DNA from: an uncultured Alteromonadaceae bacterium
GTDB lineage: Bacteria; Pseudomonadota; Gammaproteobacteria; Enterobacterales; Alteromonadaceae
Direction: 5' to 3'
Assembly: GCA_947494925.1 (NCBI GenBank)
Contig: CANLWS010000009.1
Span: 1-64,000 of the forward strand
Length of the DNA stretch: 64,000 nt
Shown here: in pieces, positions 18,058 to 27,573 of the stretch
How the letters are laid out: each line of letters opens with the position of its first letter
Numbering within the stretch: the first letter of the stretch is position 1
The notes under the pieces: model-generated
What the model was told of the DNA's origin: nothing
The model's input: only the letters and a program-made list of their open reading frames with translations
Databases searched by the model: none
Translations under genes and position numbers: made by a program

Positions 18058-18333
18058 CTATTCTGCTTTTTCTGGTTGTTCCTTAGCACTTTCCAAATCA
18101 GTAATCGTTACTTTGGCAGCAACAATTTCAGATTCGTCGAATGTGATCATGTTATTTGCTGTTAAAATTGCTTTTTGAACACCATGGTTTAGTTCAAGTT
18201 TTGTTGATTCAACCGCTTGAAAGACCATGCCACTAACAAACTGTTCTAGTGACACTTCAGTAGCATTCGTCGCTGAAGAAAACGCAATCCCTGATAATAA
18301 AATTGCTGCTGTGATTTTTGCTTTGTTAAACAT
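18058..18333 (-). CDS. Small secreted hypothetical protein
   Basis: A 91-aa protein with a clear signal peptide (about 1-24, cleavage after TNA). The mature part is about 67 residues, rich in acidic and aliphatic residues, with no cysteine. It is not recognised. It is followed 9 bases later by the 52-aa membrane protein, and both share a terminator. ATG start at 18333. A role in the periplasm is inferred only from the signal peptide. Confidence 0.7.
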   Translation of the reverse strand: MFNKAKITAAILLSGIAFSSATNATEVSLEQFVSGMVFQAVESTKLELNHGVQKAILTANNMITFDESEIVAAKVTITDLESAKEQPEKAE

Positions 18334-18537
18334 AATTGTTTCCTAAGAGTAAGTTGTTAACTGTAAGTCAGTTATTGTTTAAGTCGCACTAGCTATAGCG
18401 ATAGTTGTGCCAACTACTCAAAAAAACACTATATGATTGATATATATGGAATTTTAAATTTTACTGGTTGACAAAGAATTCCCATTTTTGGGAATACTTG
18501 TTGCAGTTTCGCGAATTTAACCACTCAATTAGCGATT

Positions 18538-19551
18538 TTAACCAACTTTTTCCTTAAGAAACTTATCTGCGTTCCGTTGCGCTTCCTGCAGCACATCTAA
18601 AGCGTCATTTAGCAGTTCAACACCGACACCTTTTTGGGTACCGTGCTGACTCAAATAACGCCGCCAGATGCGCGCCCCTGGTTGTCCTTGAAACAAGCCA
18701 AGCATGTGTCTCGCGATGTGCCATACTCTTGCCCCTTGATCGACCTGGTCCTGCGCGTAAGTCGCCATCTGCTTAACTATTTCAATTCTGGAAGGTATTG
18801 CATGCTGGTCGCTGCAGAATCGGCTATCCACCTCTGCCAGAATGTAGGGATTAGAATAGACTTCCCGACCTATCATGACGCCGTCGATGTAATTTAAATG
18901 CAATTTCGCATCGTCCAGTGTTTTGACACCACCATTCAAGCTGATGTGGCAATCTGGAAATTGTTCTTTCAAATGATAAACTCGCTCATAGATCAAAGGA
19001 GGAATATCACGGTTCTCTTTTGGGCTGAGACCTTTGAGCCAGGCTTTTCTTGCGTGAACGATAAAGGTGTCGCAACCAGCTGAAGCCACTACATCAATAA
19101 ATCGAGTCAGGTCTTCATACTCATCCATTTCATCAATACCAATACGAGATTTTACGGTCACCGGAATATCAACTTCAGCTTGCATGGCTTTGACACAAGC
19201 AGCCACTGTGTCCGGCTCAGCCATCAGACATGCACCGAAACGTCCATTCTGCACTCTGTCTGAAGGACAACCGACATTAATATTGACTTCGTCATATCCC
19301 CGGCTTTGCGCCAATGCAGCGCATCTGGCCATGTCGACCGGGTCTGAACCGCCCAATTGCAATGCCACAGGGTGTTCCTGATGATTGAATGCCAGATAAT
19401 CACCTTTGCCGAAAATTATCGCACCGGTTGTTACCATTTCGGTATAAAGCAAAGTATGTTGGGAAATCTGACGCAAAAAATATCGACAATGCTTATCTGT
19501 CCAATCCAGCATTGGAGCGACAGAAATAATACGGCTATTTTCGGTAAGCAT
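18538..19551 (-). CDS. dusA: tRNA-dihydrouridine(20/20a) synthase DusA
   Basis: A flavoenzyme (FMN, NADPH) that reduces uridines 20 and 20a in the tRNA D-loop. The 337-aa protein begins with the TIM-barrel motif ISVAPMLDWTDKHCR (9-23). The catalytic cysteine lies in NVGCPSDRVQNGRFGACLM (about 92-110), and KSRIGID, VHARKAWLKGLSPKENR and GRE motifs follow. VAPMLDWTD and LKGLSPKENR are signatures of DusA rather than DusB or DusC. It is a single gene with an ATG start. Confidence 0.96.
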   Translation of the reverse strand: MLTENSRIISVAPMLDWTDKHCRYFLRQISQHTLLYTEMVTTGAIIFGKGDYLAFNHQEHPVALQLGGSDPVDMARCAALAQSRGYDEVNINVGCPSDRVQNGRFGACLMAEPDTVAACVKAMQAEVDIPVTVKSRIGIDEMDEYEDLTRFIDVVASAGCDTFIVHARKAWLKGLSPKENRDIPPLIYERVYHLKEQFPDCHISLNGGVKTLDDAKLHLNYIDGVMIGREVYSNPYILAEVDSRFCSDQHAIPSRIEIVKQMATYAQDQVDQGARVWHIARHMLGLFQGQPGARIWRRYLSQHGTQKGVGVELLNDALDVLQEAQRNADKFLKEKVG

Positions 19552-19905
19552 AAAAAGCTCCAGCTGAAATTGGGGCGCGGATTCTAACTAATTGGTTGTA
19601 AAATAACCACAGTAAATTGATATTTTAGATTTCAAATACTGGCTTGTATAGGTAGTGGATGGAAATGGCATATTCAGCTCAACCGCGTGAAAGGTATCGG
19701 GTCACTATGATTAGAAATGTGGGGAATGTACAAAAGGGAGGAAAAAGATGAGGTGGGAGCCTCGAGCAAGTAGGGTGTAATTTTACCCCTCATAAAATCC
19801 AAGGCAGACAAAAATCTGGCTGAAAAAAATTCTACATCTATTCAGACTACTCAAAGTGCAGTGCTTTAGTTTAAACTACCCGGCAAATTTTAATGGATGT
19901 GCACA
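19552..19905. other. Non-coding spacer between dusA and acyltransferase genes
   Basis: About 350 bases between divergent genes. One 30-codon ORF (19659-19751, plus strand) exists but has only a poor ribosome binding site and no family resemblance. Small hairpins around 19753-19763 and 19779-19794 are visible but have no U-run. It presumably holds both promoters. Nothing else is evident. Confidence 0.4.
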
Positions 19906-20805
19906 ATGATAAAAGAAATTGGCAGACACATTAAAGGCACCCTCTCGGTAATTGCGTATTTCCTCAATACGATTTTCTGGGTAGTCCCTATTGTGTTGCT
20001 CTCATTTTTAAAACTGATACCGATTAAACCTTGGCAGACATTTATCTCACATCTGTTAGATGGGTGCGCTACCTCCTGGATCAGCATAAATAATCTAAAT
20101 CAAACGATCAGCAGTAAAACCGATTGGCAAGTGGAAGGAGTAGACCAGCTTAGCTTGAATGATTGGTATTTGGTGATTTCAAATCATCAATCTTGGGTCG
20201 ACATTCTGGTATTGCAACGAATTTTCAATCGTAAGATTCCATTCTTGAAATTTTTCCTCAAAAAGGAACTGATATGGGTACCTTTTTTGGGCATCGCCTG
20301 GTGGGCGCTGGATTTCCCTTTTATGCACAGGCATAGCAAATCCTTTCTGGCTAAGAACCCTCACATGAAAGGAAAAGACCTGGAAACCACTAAGAAGGCC
20401 TGCGAGAAATTTCAGTACAAGCCAGTGAGCATCATGAATTTCGTAGAAGGCACTCGAAGAACCGAACACAAAGCCAGAAACTCCACTTTTAAACACTTGT
20501 TGAAACCCAAGGCTGGAGGAATGGCATTCGTACTAAACGCGATGGGAACACAACTGCACAAGTTATTGAACGTTACCATTCACTACCCAGACGGGGTTCC
20601 CAGTTTTTGGGATTTTGTGTGCGGGAAAGTTAAACAAGTGCAGGTCAATGTCGAAGTGTTATCAATCGAAAGTATCCTCAATAGCGATGCGTTTGGGATG
20701 GATTATTTTGATAACCCTACGCAAAGAGTCAAATTTCAGGCCTGGTTGAATCAGCTTTGGCTCCAAAAAGATACAGATTTAGAACAATTAACAGAGAGTC
20801 GTTAG
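19906..20805 (+). CDS. YihG-type acyltransferase (LPA acyltransferase family), copy 1
   Basis: A membrane-bound acyltransferase of the PlsC superfamily (LCLAT1/YihG branch) that would acylate lysophospholipid. The N-terminal hydrophobic segment (about 12-40) is followed by the catalytic NHQSWVD (H-X4-D), the KFFLKKELIWVPFLG segment, the FVEGTR glycerol-phosphate site and KPKAGG. ATG 19906 is preferred over ATG 19897 because a GGA-type ribosome binding site lies 8 bases upstream. The gene is followed 4 bases later by a paralog, and then by an MscS-type channel, suggesting one operon. Confidence 0.88.
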   Translation: MIKEIGRHIKGTLSVIAYFLNTIFWVVPIVLLSFLKLIPIKPWQTFISHLLDGCATSWISINNLNQTISSKTDWQVEGVDQLSLNDWYLVISNHQSWVDILVLQRIFNRKIPFLKFFLKKELIWVPFLGIAWWALDFPFMHRHSKSFLAKNPHMKGKDLETTKKACEKFQYKPVSIMNFVEGTRRTEHKARNSTFKHLLKPKAGGMAFVLNAMGTQLHKLLNVTIHYPDGVPSFWDFVCGKVKQVQVNVEVLSIESILNSDAFGMDYFDNPTQRVKFQAWLNQLWLQKDTDLEQLTESR

Positions 20806-20809
20806 CAGT

Positions 20810-21706
20810 ATGTTCAGTTTTTTACCTGCAATAATCGTATTTCCCATCCACCTGATTCTGCAGATACTTAATTTGGGATTATGGGCATTACTGATTATTG
20901 TCCTGGGTTTGATCAAATTTTTATTACCACTAAAGCTGGTGGCAAGTTTGCTTAATCCAATTATGCATCAGATGATGTTTTGTTTCGGTGTGATCAGTGT
21001 GTGGTTAATCAAACTGACCAACCGGGTGGAATGGGACTACAATATCAAGGGTGAGTTAAGTAAGAAAAACTGGTATCTCATGATGCCAAACCACTTAAGT
21101 TGGCTCGATATTATTTTGTTGATCGATTTTTCTGCCGGAAAAATTCCAGCGCCTAAATTTTTCCTTAAAAAAGAATTGATTTGGTTACCTTTCGTAGGGC
21201 TTGGCGCTTGGGCACTGGATATGCCATTTATGCAGCGTTTTAGCCGTGAATTTGTTGAAAAAAATCCTCATTTAAAAGGAAAGGACATTGAAACGACCAG
21301 GAAGTCCTGTGAAAAGTTCAAGCATTGTCCAACAACTGTCATCAACTTTGTAGAAGGCAGTCGTTTTACAGATGAAAAACATCAAATGCGTAAAAGTACT
21401 TTTCAGCATTTATTACCACCTAAAGCTGGCGGTATAGCCTTTACACTGGCTGCGATGGGAGAATTGTTTACTAATATTCTGGATGTCACCATATTATATC
21501 CGGAGAATGCTGATTCACCTATGATGGACATGTTAAGCGGAAAACTTAACAGGGTTGTTGTGCAGGTCGATGTGTTACCTGTTTCTGAGCAGAACATTGG
21601 TGACTACTTTAATGATGAACAATTCAAGACCAGATTTCAGACTTGGCTAAATGCAGTTTGGGAAAACAAAGATCGCCTTATAGGTAGATTAATTGGAAGT
21701 AAGTAA
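20810..21706 (+). CDS. YihG-type acyltransferase, copy 2
   Basis: A 298-aa paralog of the preceding gene with the same motif order: NHLSWLD (H-X4-D), KFFLKKELIWLPFVG, KNPHLKGKDIETT, FVEGSR and PPKAGG. Two long hydrophobic segments are present at the N-terminus (about 5-38 and 44-65). The proteins diverge mainly in the N-terminus and the C-terminal third, so this is an old tandem duplication rather than a recent one. It abuts the mechanosensitive channel gene directly, with the stop codon immediately before the next ATG. The acyl or head-group specificity of the two copies may differ (inference). Confidence 0.88.
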   Translation: MFSFLPAIIVFPIHLILQILNLGLWALLIIVLGLIKFLLPLKLVASLLNPIMHQMMFCFGVISVWLIKLTNRVEWDYNIKGELSKKNWYLMMPNHLSWLDIILLIDFSAGKIPAPKFFLKKELIWLPFVGLGAWALDMPFMQRFSREFVEKNPHLKGKDIETTRKSCEKFKHCPTTVINFVEGSRFTDEKHQMRKSTFQHLLPPKAGGIAFTLAAMGELFTNILDVTILYPENADSPMMDMLSGKLNRVVVQVDVLPVSEQNIGDYFNDEQFKTRFQTWLNAVWENKDRLIGRLIGSK

Positions 21707-22963
21707 ATGCAAATGAACGACAGTGCGAGTGCGTTAATCATATCTTTGTTTGAACAATTTGGTTTGACCCTGACACCACATAGTTGGCTGTACCAAAGCA
21801 CGTCTCTTTTACTGTTGTTTATAGTTGCCTGGATCAGTCTTAAAATTATGCGAGTGGTGTTTCATGGAAAGATCACCAAACTTGTTATTTCCAGCAAAAA
21901 TACCTGGGATGATGAACTGCACAAACATCGTTTTTTCAGGCGATGTGGGCATATTATTCCAGCGGTGCTGATTTATTTACTCAGCAGCGTTCTGTTGGAT
22001 GAAAGTAAGACCACTCTGGTATTCGTACAAAAGGCGATGTTGATATATATGTTGCTGGCCGCTGTTGCTGCTGGGAATGCCTTGTTCAATACTGTTGAAG
22101 ATATCTATAACGCTTCCGACTTTGCCAAACGAGCCCCTATTACAGGGTTTGTTCAGGTTGGGAAGCTTCTCTTGGTTATTGTGGCTGTCCTGCTGATTAT
22201 TGCGAGCTTACTCGATAAGTCTCCGCTACTGCTTCTCTCAGGTCTGGGTGCCGTCACGGCAATATTATTGTTGTTATTTAGGGACACAATACTTGGATTT
22301 GTGGCAGGTATACAGATAGCAGCCAACCGTATGGTGAATACCGGCGACTGGATTGAATTGCCTAAACATGGCGCTGATGGCGAAGTCATGGAAGTTGGGT
22401 TGACCACGGTTAAGGTGAGAAATTGGGATAAAACCATTTCTACAGTGCCTACCTATGCTCTGATTACTGACCCCGTAAAAAACTGGCGAGGAATGTCCGA
22501 GTCTGGGGGCAGACGTATCAAGCGCGCTCTTATGCTTGATGTACAAAGCATCAAATTCTGTAATTCGAAAACGTTAGAAGACTATAAAAAAATTCGTTAC
22601 ATCAGCGATTATATTGATCACAAAAAACAAGAATTAAGTGAGTTTCATCAGCGGCAACAGATAGACGAACAAGACTTATTGAATAGCCGTCGCCTAACAA
22701 ACCTAGGGACGTTCAGAGCCTACACCAGAGCCTATCTGGAGAATCACCCTCAGATTAATCAAAAAATGACCTTGATAGTCAGACAATTACCTCCAACTGA
22801 GTTGGGGTTACCGATAGAAATTTATTGTTTCAGCGCAAATAAAGACTGGGTAGCGTACGAAGGGATCCAAGCGGACATTTTCGACCATCTATTTGCCATG
22901 TTGCCAATATTTGACCTGAGAGCCTATCAGAGAGTCAGCGACCGTCAGGCGGACTTAACTTAA
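21707..22963 (+). CDS. MscS-family mechanosensitive channel, YbdG-like
   Basis: A 418-aa inner-membrane channel. Hydrophobic helices lie at about 27-47, 80-95, 105-125, 145-168 and the pore-lining 170-195 (SGLGAVTAILLLLFRDTILGFVAGIQ). The MscS beta domain follows (about 195-260, MVNTGDWIELP...GEVMEVGLTTVKVRNWD). The C-terminal part (265-418) with the RRIKRALMLDVQS and LTNLGTFRAYTRAYLENHP segments is typical of YbdG/MscM rather than short MscS. It relieves hypo-osmotic stress at low conductance. It is linked to two acyltransferases, so lipid composition and membrane tension may be connected (inference). Confidence 0.9.
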   Translation: MQMNDSASALIISLFEQFGLTLTPHSWLYQSTSLLLLFIVAWISLKIMRVVFHGKITKLVISSKNTWDDELHKHRFFRRCGHIIPAVLIYLLSSVLLDESKTTLVFVQKAMLIYMLLAAVAAGNALFNTVEDIYNASDFAKRAPITGFVQVGKLLLVIVAVLLIIASLLDKSPLLLLSGLGAVTAILLLLFRDTILGFVAGIQIAANRMVNTGDWIELPKHGADGEVMEVGLTTVKVRNWDKTISTVPTYALITDPVKNWRGMSESGGRRIKRALMLDVQSIKFCNSKTLEDYKKIRYISDYIDHKKQELSEFHQRQQIDEQDLLNSRRLTNLGTFRAYTRAYLENHPQINQKMTLIVRQLPPTELGLPIEIYCFSANKDWVAYEGIQADIFDHLFAMLPIFDLRAYQRVSDRQADLT

Positions 22964-23072
22964 TCCCTGGTTAACTTTGTATATATCTGGTGAAAGGGCC
23001 AACCCTACTCTTGCTGAGATAGCTTGACCCTAATCTTAACATTTGGATTAACGCTCTGTGGAAGGCTGACTT

Positions 23073-23273
23073 TTACCAGTTCAAGGCAACGAGCAATAAA
23101 ACTCCTATAACCAAGCCGGACACACCGAAGAAGCCGTATTCCACTTTTTCTTTCATACCATTACCTTCAGCGCCTGCTGGCTGAGGTAAGAATCCCATGA
23201 TAATGCTACTTAAACCCAATACAAAGGCCAAAACAGTTGCTGCAAAAAGTACAGCATTTCCCCAATCTGCCAT
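23073..23273 (-). CDS. Small two-helix membrane protein
   Basis: A 66-aa protein with two transmembrane helices (about 7-27 and 47-65) joined by a polar loop (PQPAGAEGNGMKEKVEYG). I do not recognise a family. ATG start. It is isolated between two units on the opposite strand, which argues it is a genuine gene with its own promoter. No function can be given. Confidence 0.65.
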   Translation of the reverse strand: MADWGNAVLFAATVLAFVLGLSSIIMGFLPQPAGAEGNGMKEKVEYGFFGVSGLVIGVLLLVALNW

Positions 23274-23552
23274 GTTATTTCCTCAAACTTAAAATCTGCG
23301 GCGTATTATGCACTAAATTGTTTCTTTGTTGGAGTGATCTGAATCAACCAGTGCCACTTTTTCCCATAGGATCCAAACTACTAGTAGTAAATTTAGCCAA
23401 CTATTAGCGAGATTAACCCAATTGTCTTTATTGTCTGCGTTTCCAATCTACTAAAATATAGTTTAGTTTGTTGTTTTATAAAGTTTTTTTCTGTTTGGCC
23501 CAAGGTTTGCTAAATCATGGAAGTCTTAAGCCCAATACGGAATCGTCATATT

Positions 23553-24347
23553 ATGAAATATTCAGCCATCGCTACAGCACTTGTTTTAGTTTCAGGATCT
23601 GCTTTTGCCCATTCAAACAATGATCACTGTGACATTAATTTTGACGGCAGAATTCAGCTCGAAAACAATGTATTGACTGTCTACACCCAGGAAGACGACA
23701 AAGTCATTATTGATGAAGATAAGAATATTTACGTCAATGGCAATGAACTGGCATTATCAGGTCAAGAACAAGAGTGGGTAGCCAACTATTATGATGGCAT
23801 CACTACTTCCGTGCCGATTGCTGCGGATATTGCAGTCGAGGGCGTTGCGATAGCAACTGAAGCTGTTGGGTTGGTATTTGGTGAACTACTAGGTGCCAAT
23901 AGCAGCGGAGTCAATGACCTGACTTACAAACTGGAAGAGCTAGGTGAGAAAGTTCAATATAACTTTTATGCAGAAGATGGCACTATTCGCCTGGATTCAG
24001 AGCAGTTTGAAGATGGTAATTTCCTGGGTGAAGAATGGGAAGAAAGTTTCGAAGAGTCCGTATCTGAATTGGTTATGTCTTCCATGGGCCATTTGATGAT
24101 CGCAATCGGAAGTGAAATGTTATTCAACGGCGGCGATATGGAAGCATTTGAACAAAGAATGGAAAACTTTGGCAGTGAAATTGAAGAAAAAATGGAGTTT
24201 AAAGGCGAACAATTGGAAGAAAAAGCCGAGATGCTTTGTACTCAACTGGCAAAAGTTGACCAAGCAGAACGTTACCTGCAAAAAAGTGTTTCTCAGTTAG
24301 CTGATTTAGACATCATCAGGTTGGAAGACGATAAACATGCTATGTAA
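23553..24347 (+). CDS. YggN-family periplasmic protein (DUF2884)
   Basis: A 264-aa exported protein. ATG 23553 gives a clean signal peptide (MKYSAIATALVLVSGSAFA), whereas the upstream in-frame ATG 23517 would add 12 residues before it. The mature part begins HSNNDHCDINFDGRI, followed by the short beta segments of YggN/DUF2884 and a long acidic helical C-terminal half (about 140-264). One cysteine occurs near each end (HCDIN and LCTQL), which could pair. The function of the family is unknown. Confidence 0.75.
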   Translation: MKYSAIATALVLVSGSAFAHSNNDHCDINFDGRIQLENNVLTVYTQEDDKVIIDEDKNIYVNGNELALSGQEQEWVANYYDGITTSVPIAADIAVEGVAIATEAVGLVFGELLGANSSGVNDLTYKLEELGEKVQYNFYAEDGTIRLDSEQFEDGNFLGEEWEESFEESVSELVMSSMGHLMIAIGSEMLFNGGDMEAFEQRMENFGSEIEEKMEFKGEQLEEKAEMLCTQLAKVDQAERYLQKSVSQLADLDIIRLEDDKHAM

Positions 24348-24379
24348 TCCTGCTTACTCGGATAAACCAATAAGATATT

Positions 24380-25204
24380 ATGCAAATTAGTATATTAGGA
24401 TGTGGGTGGTTGGGTCTGCCCCTCGCTAAACAACTTATCCAAGGTGGCCACAATATTGTGGCCACAAAACGTTCTGAGGAAAACGCAGCAGAGCTAAGCC
24501 AATTTGGCATAACTGGCCTCTCCTACGAGCTGGGCGATAATCTGGCAAAACCATACTATGGCCCCTTGTTCAACAGCGATTTGCTCATTCTCAATGTCCC
24601 ACCCGGCCGAAAAACATTCTCTCCCGATACATTCATTGCGCAGATGATGGATCTGACGCAGCAGGCAAAAGAAAGGGGTATAGAGCGGATTATGTTTATC
24701 AGTACTTCTGCTGTCTATGGCGAAAACAGCCGTATCGTATACGAATACTCTGAACCAGATGCACAAACCCATTCAGCAAAAGCCCATGTGAAAATTGAGC
24801 ACTTCTGCCAACAGTTGTTTTCAGATAGTGCCTGTATTTTGCGTCTCAGCGGTCTAGTTGGCTCTGATAGACATCCAATTCATACCCTGGCAGGTAGGAA
24901 GCAGCTGACCAATGGTCAAAGACTGGTTAACTTGATTCATCAGGAGGATGTGATTCAAGCGATCCAAAGGGTGGTGGACAATCAAGTTTTCGGGCATACA
25001 TTACACCTCAGTTGCTCTGAACATCCTAATAGGAAAGACTATTACCAATGGGCGGCTAAAAAGCTTGAGCTGCCTGCTCCCGAGTTTTTGCCTCTGCATG
25101 ATGCCCTAGCTACTGGCAAGCAAATCAATGCTGACTTCACTTTGGATAAACTAGAGATGCAATTGCGCTATCCAGACCCTAAAGATATGTTGGCGAAACA
25201 ATAA
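24380..25204 (+). CDS. NAD(P)-binding SDR-type protein, YeeZ-like
   Basis: A 274-aa Rossmann-fold protein with the nucleotide-binding motif ILGCGWLGLPLA (about 4-15) and a sequence resembling extended SDR enzymes of the YeeZ type. The ISTSAVYGE segment (about 109-117) is followed by a region where the usual YxxxK motif is not clearly kept. The dehydrogenase/epimerase activity and its substrate are therefore uncertain. It is a single gene ending at a bidirectional terminator. Confidence 0.75.
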   Translation: MQISILGCGWLGLPLAKQLIQGGHNIVATKRSEENAAELSQFGITGLSYELGDNLAKPYYGPLFNSDLLILNVPPGRKTFSPDTFIAQMMDLTQQAKERGIERIMFISTSAVYGENSRIVYEYSEPDAQTHSAKAHVKIEHFCQQLFSDSACILRLSGLVGSDRHPIHTLAGRKQLTNGQRLVNLIHQEDVIQAIQRVVDNQVFGHTLHLSCSEHPNRKDYYQWAAKKLELPAPEFLPLHDALATGKQINADFTLDKLEMQLRYPDPKDMLAKQ

Positions 25205-25254
25205 GTTGTCTGATTGAATCGAGTTTGGTTGGATAGAACACCCCAATATAGATG

Positions 25255-25280
25255 AAGAAGGCCACTAATGTGGCCTTCTT
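25255..25280. terminator. Bidirectional terminator
   Basis: AAGAAGGCCAC and GTGGCCTTCTT form an 11-bp perfect stem with a TAAT loop, between convergent genes. Confidence 0.88.
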
Positions 25281-25304
25281 AAAATGAATATCTATTCGAT
25301 GTGT

Positions 25305-26726
25305 TTATCCCACCAGCGCCACGCCAAAGTACTTCAGCGCAACAGTGTTGATAAACACCAATAACAGAATGACCGGGATAAAAGTACCCACGGAAAAATC
25401 GACATATTTTTCGAAAAAACTGGATTTATAGTTTGGCGCACCTTTATCCAGTTCAGCATTGAAGTTAGCTTTTTTCCAGCGATAAATAACAAACAGACAA
25501 ATCAACAGTCCATTCAATGGCAAAATCGTGTCGTAGAACACATCGACTATCACGTCGAACATCGATTTGGTTTGACCTGCGTAGCCAACAAACTCGGTGA
25601 AGAACCCTATGATCCCGAAGGATGTAGAAGCCAGTCCAGCCATGATAACAAGCAGCAACCCAAGAATGCCAAGCGCCTTTTTACGGCTCACTTGCTTTTC
25701 ATCCATTAATGCTGCAACAGGGACTTCGAAAATGGACACAATTGATGTTATCGCAGCGAAGAAAACCAGGAGGAAAAATAGGCTCGCCACTATGCTTGCC
25801 CCCATGTACCCAATCGTAGCCTGTAATGCCAAAAAGATTTTCGGCAAGAACGTAAAAATCATTCCAACAGAAGAATCGCTAAGGTCAGCTGTATTGGTAT
25901 CAGGGTTAAATGAAAATACCGCAGGCAAAATCAGCAAACCAGCAATAAAGGCAACCGCAGTATCCGTTAACGCAACCATTTTAGCGGCGCCAGGCACATC
26001 AGCTTTACTGTTTATGTATGAACCATAAGTGATCATTATCCCCATCCCTAGTGACAATGAGAAGAATGCCTGTGACAAGGCTGCACTAACGACCCCAGCA
26101 TTAATTTTGCTGAAATCTGGAACCAGATAATACTCTACACCCGCCATTGCATTATCTAGTGTCAGTACGAAGATGACCAATGCAATTAGCATGATAAATA
26201 GTGTTGGCATCATCACCTTCGCCGCTTTTTCAATCCCTTCTTTCACGCCACCTTGCAGGATCAGATAAATAATCCCTACGACAAAGGCCATATAGACAAA
26301 GAGCATTGGGGCATTGATGAAGTCATTGAAGGTGTTGGGATCAGCCAGCATGTCCAGGTTACCGATTATGGAATGCAGCAAATAACCGAAAATCCAGACA
26401 GTAATAACCAGATAGAATACAGCGATCATAAATGGTGTGATGATGGACAACCAACCAGCCACTTTCCAGTGGGGCTCGCCGTTGGACAATTTGTTGTAAG
26501 CGCCAAGAGGGTCTTTTCGACTATGGCGGCCAACTGACATTTCCGCCAGCATAACAGGTAAGCATATTAAAAATACAAACACCGCATAAATGAGAAGAAA
26601 TGCGCCGCCACCATTTTTGGTCGCCGCTACAGGAAACCCAACCATGTTGCCTATACCTACCGCTGAACCAGCAGCAGCAAGAATGAAACCAAGACGTGAA
26701 CCAAACTGTTCGCGATCTGCACTCAT
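25305..26726 (-). CDS. Sodium-dependent transporter, NSS/SNF family
   Basis: An inner-membrane Na+-coupled symporter of the neurotransmitter:sodium symporter family, usually for amino acids. The N-terminal signature FGSRLGFILAAAGSAVGIGNMVGFPV (about 7-32) contains the sodium and substrate-site residues of TM1. About 11-12 hydrophobic segments can be counted, and SLGMGIMITYGSY marks TM6. ATG 26726 is favoured because AGGAAG sits about 8 bases upstream, and a GTG at 26732 is two codons earlier. It is a single gene. The transported solute is not predictable. Confidence 0.93.
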   Translation of the reverse strand: MSADREQFGSRLGFILAAAGSAVGIGNMVGFPVAATKNGGGAFLLIYAVFVFLICLPVMLAEMSVGRHSRKDPLGAYNKLSNGEPHWKVAGWLSIITPFMIAVFYLVITVWIFGYLLHSIIGNLDMLADPNTFNDFINAPMLFVYMAFVVGIIYLILQGGVKEGIEKAAKVMMPTLFIMLIALVIFVLTLDNAMAGVEYYLVPDFSKINAGVVSAALSQAFFSLSLGMGIMITYGSYINSKADVPGAAKMVALTDTAVAFIAGLLILPAVFSFNPDTNTADLSDSSVGMIFTFLPKIFLALQATIGYMGASIVASLFFLLVFFAAITSIVSIFEVPVAALMDEKQVSRKKALGILGLLLVIMAGLASTSFGIIGFFTEFVGYAGQTKSMFDVIVDVFYDTILPLNGLLICLFVIYRWKKANFNAELDKGAPNYKSSFFEKYVDFSVGTFIPVILLLVFINTVALKYFGVALVG

Positions 26727-26837
26727 ATCCACTTCCTTTTTTATTATTTTTTTGTCATTTACTCAGAATGGTAACAGTCTGCAAATCAAATGTCTTTGCT
26801 TGTCAAAATCTCTTGTGAACCGAAGTGGAACGAAAAA

Positions 26838-27572
26838 CTACCAAGGGATCGATTTGCCTTGCCAGTCGACATAATGTGGAGCCTCTTCCAGAGACAAATC
26901 GGGAATAATTTTTAATAATTGGTTGGCGCTGAATTGTGGTGTAAACAATTTATCGCTTGAGACATTGCTTTGAAAAGGCTCAGATAAAGGTGTATCAACG
27001 GTACCTGGATGATAACTCACCAGGCAAACATTGGGAGCGCGTCGTCGATACTCTACCTGCGCAGTCTTTATCATCATGTTCAGTGCAGATTTGCTTGCGC
27101 GGTAACCGTACCAACCACCAAGCTTGTTATCTGAAATACTCCCAACCCTTGCGCTGAACAACACGAAATTGGCCCTGTGATTACCTTTGAGCAAGGTCAA
27201 TCCATGCTTTAGCCAGATAGTCGGCACTATTGTATTTGTCATAAAATAATGAAGCAGAACATTGGGATCAATATCTTCTAAGCGCTTTTCGGGCTCAAGC
27301 TGAGGTTTACTTTGAGAACAATGTAATGCACCTGTGCAGCAAATTATTGTGGAAAATGAGCCTTGCTGTTTTAATGATTGCACCAATTCGGAAACTTTAT
27401 TTTCATCACTTGTATCCATCTGGTGCCAGGCTACGCTGCCAAAATCAGCTGGTTTTTCCTGCCTAGACACCCCATGTACCGAGAGGTACTCTCCCTGTTC
27501 AAGCAGCATTTGGATAGTGGCTTTGCCAAGTCCACCACCAGCTCCAATGACCAACGCTGAATACCCATTCAT
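26838..27572 (-). CDS. SDR family oxidoreductase (C-factor-like)
   Basis: About 244 aa, a classical short-chain dehydrogenase/reductase. The nucleotide motif GAGGGLGKA lies near residue 9, CCTGAL in place of NNAG at about 79, and the catalytic YRASKSALN (Tyr-X3-Lys) at about 156-164, with an upstream serine in LFSARVGSI. I place the start at ATG 27572, but GTG 27584 is possible and neither has a good ribosome binding site. The gene overlaps or nearly abuts the DCC-family gene upstream, so they are probably co-transcribed. Substrate unknown. Confidence 0.85.
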   Translation of the reverse strand: MNGYSALVIGAGGGLGKATIQMLLEQGEYLSVHGVSRQEKPADFGSVAWHQMDTSDENKVSELVQSLKQQGSFSTIICCTGALHCSQSKPQLEPEKRLEDIDPNVLLHYFMTNTIVPTIWLKHGLTLLKGNHRANFVLFSARVGSISDNKLGGWYGYRASKSALNMMIKTAQVEYRRRAPNVCLVSYHPGTVDTPLSEPFQSNVSSDKLFTPQFSANQLLKIIPDLSLEEAPHYVDWQGKSIPW

Positions 27573-27573
27573 G

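Noticed and set aside
19659-19751. 30-codon ORF upstream of acyltransferase genes
   Set aside because: Weak ribosome binding site and no match; cannot be separated from chance.
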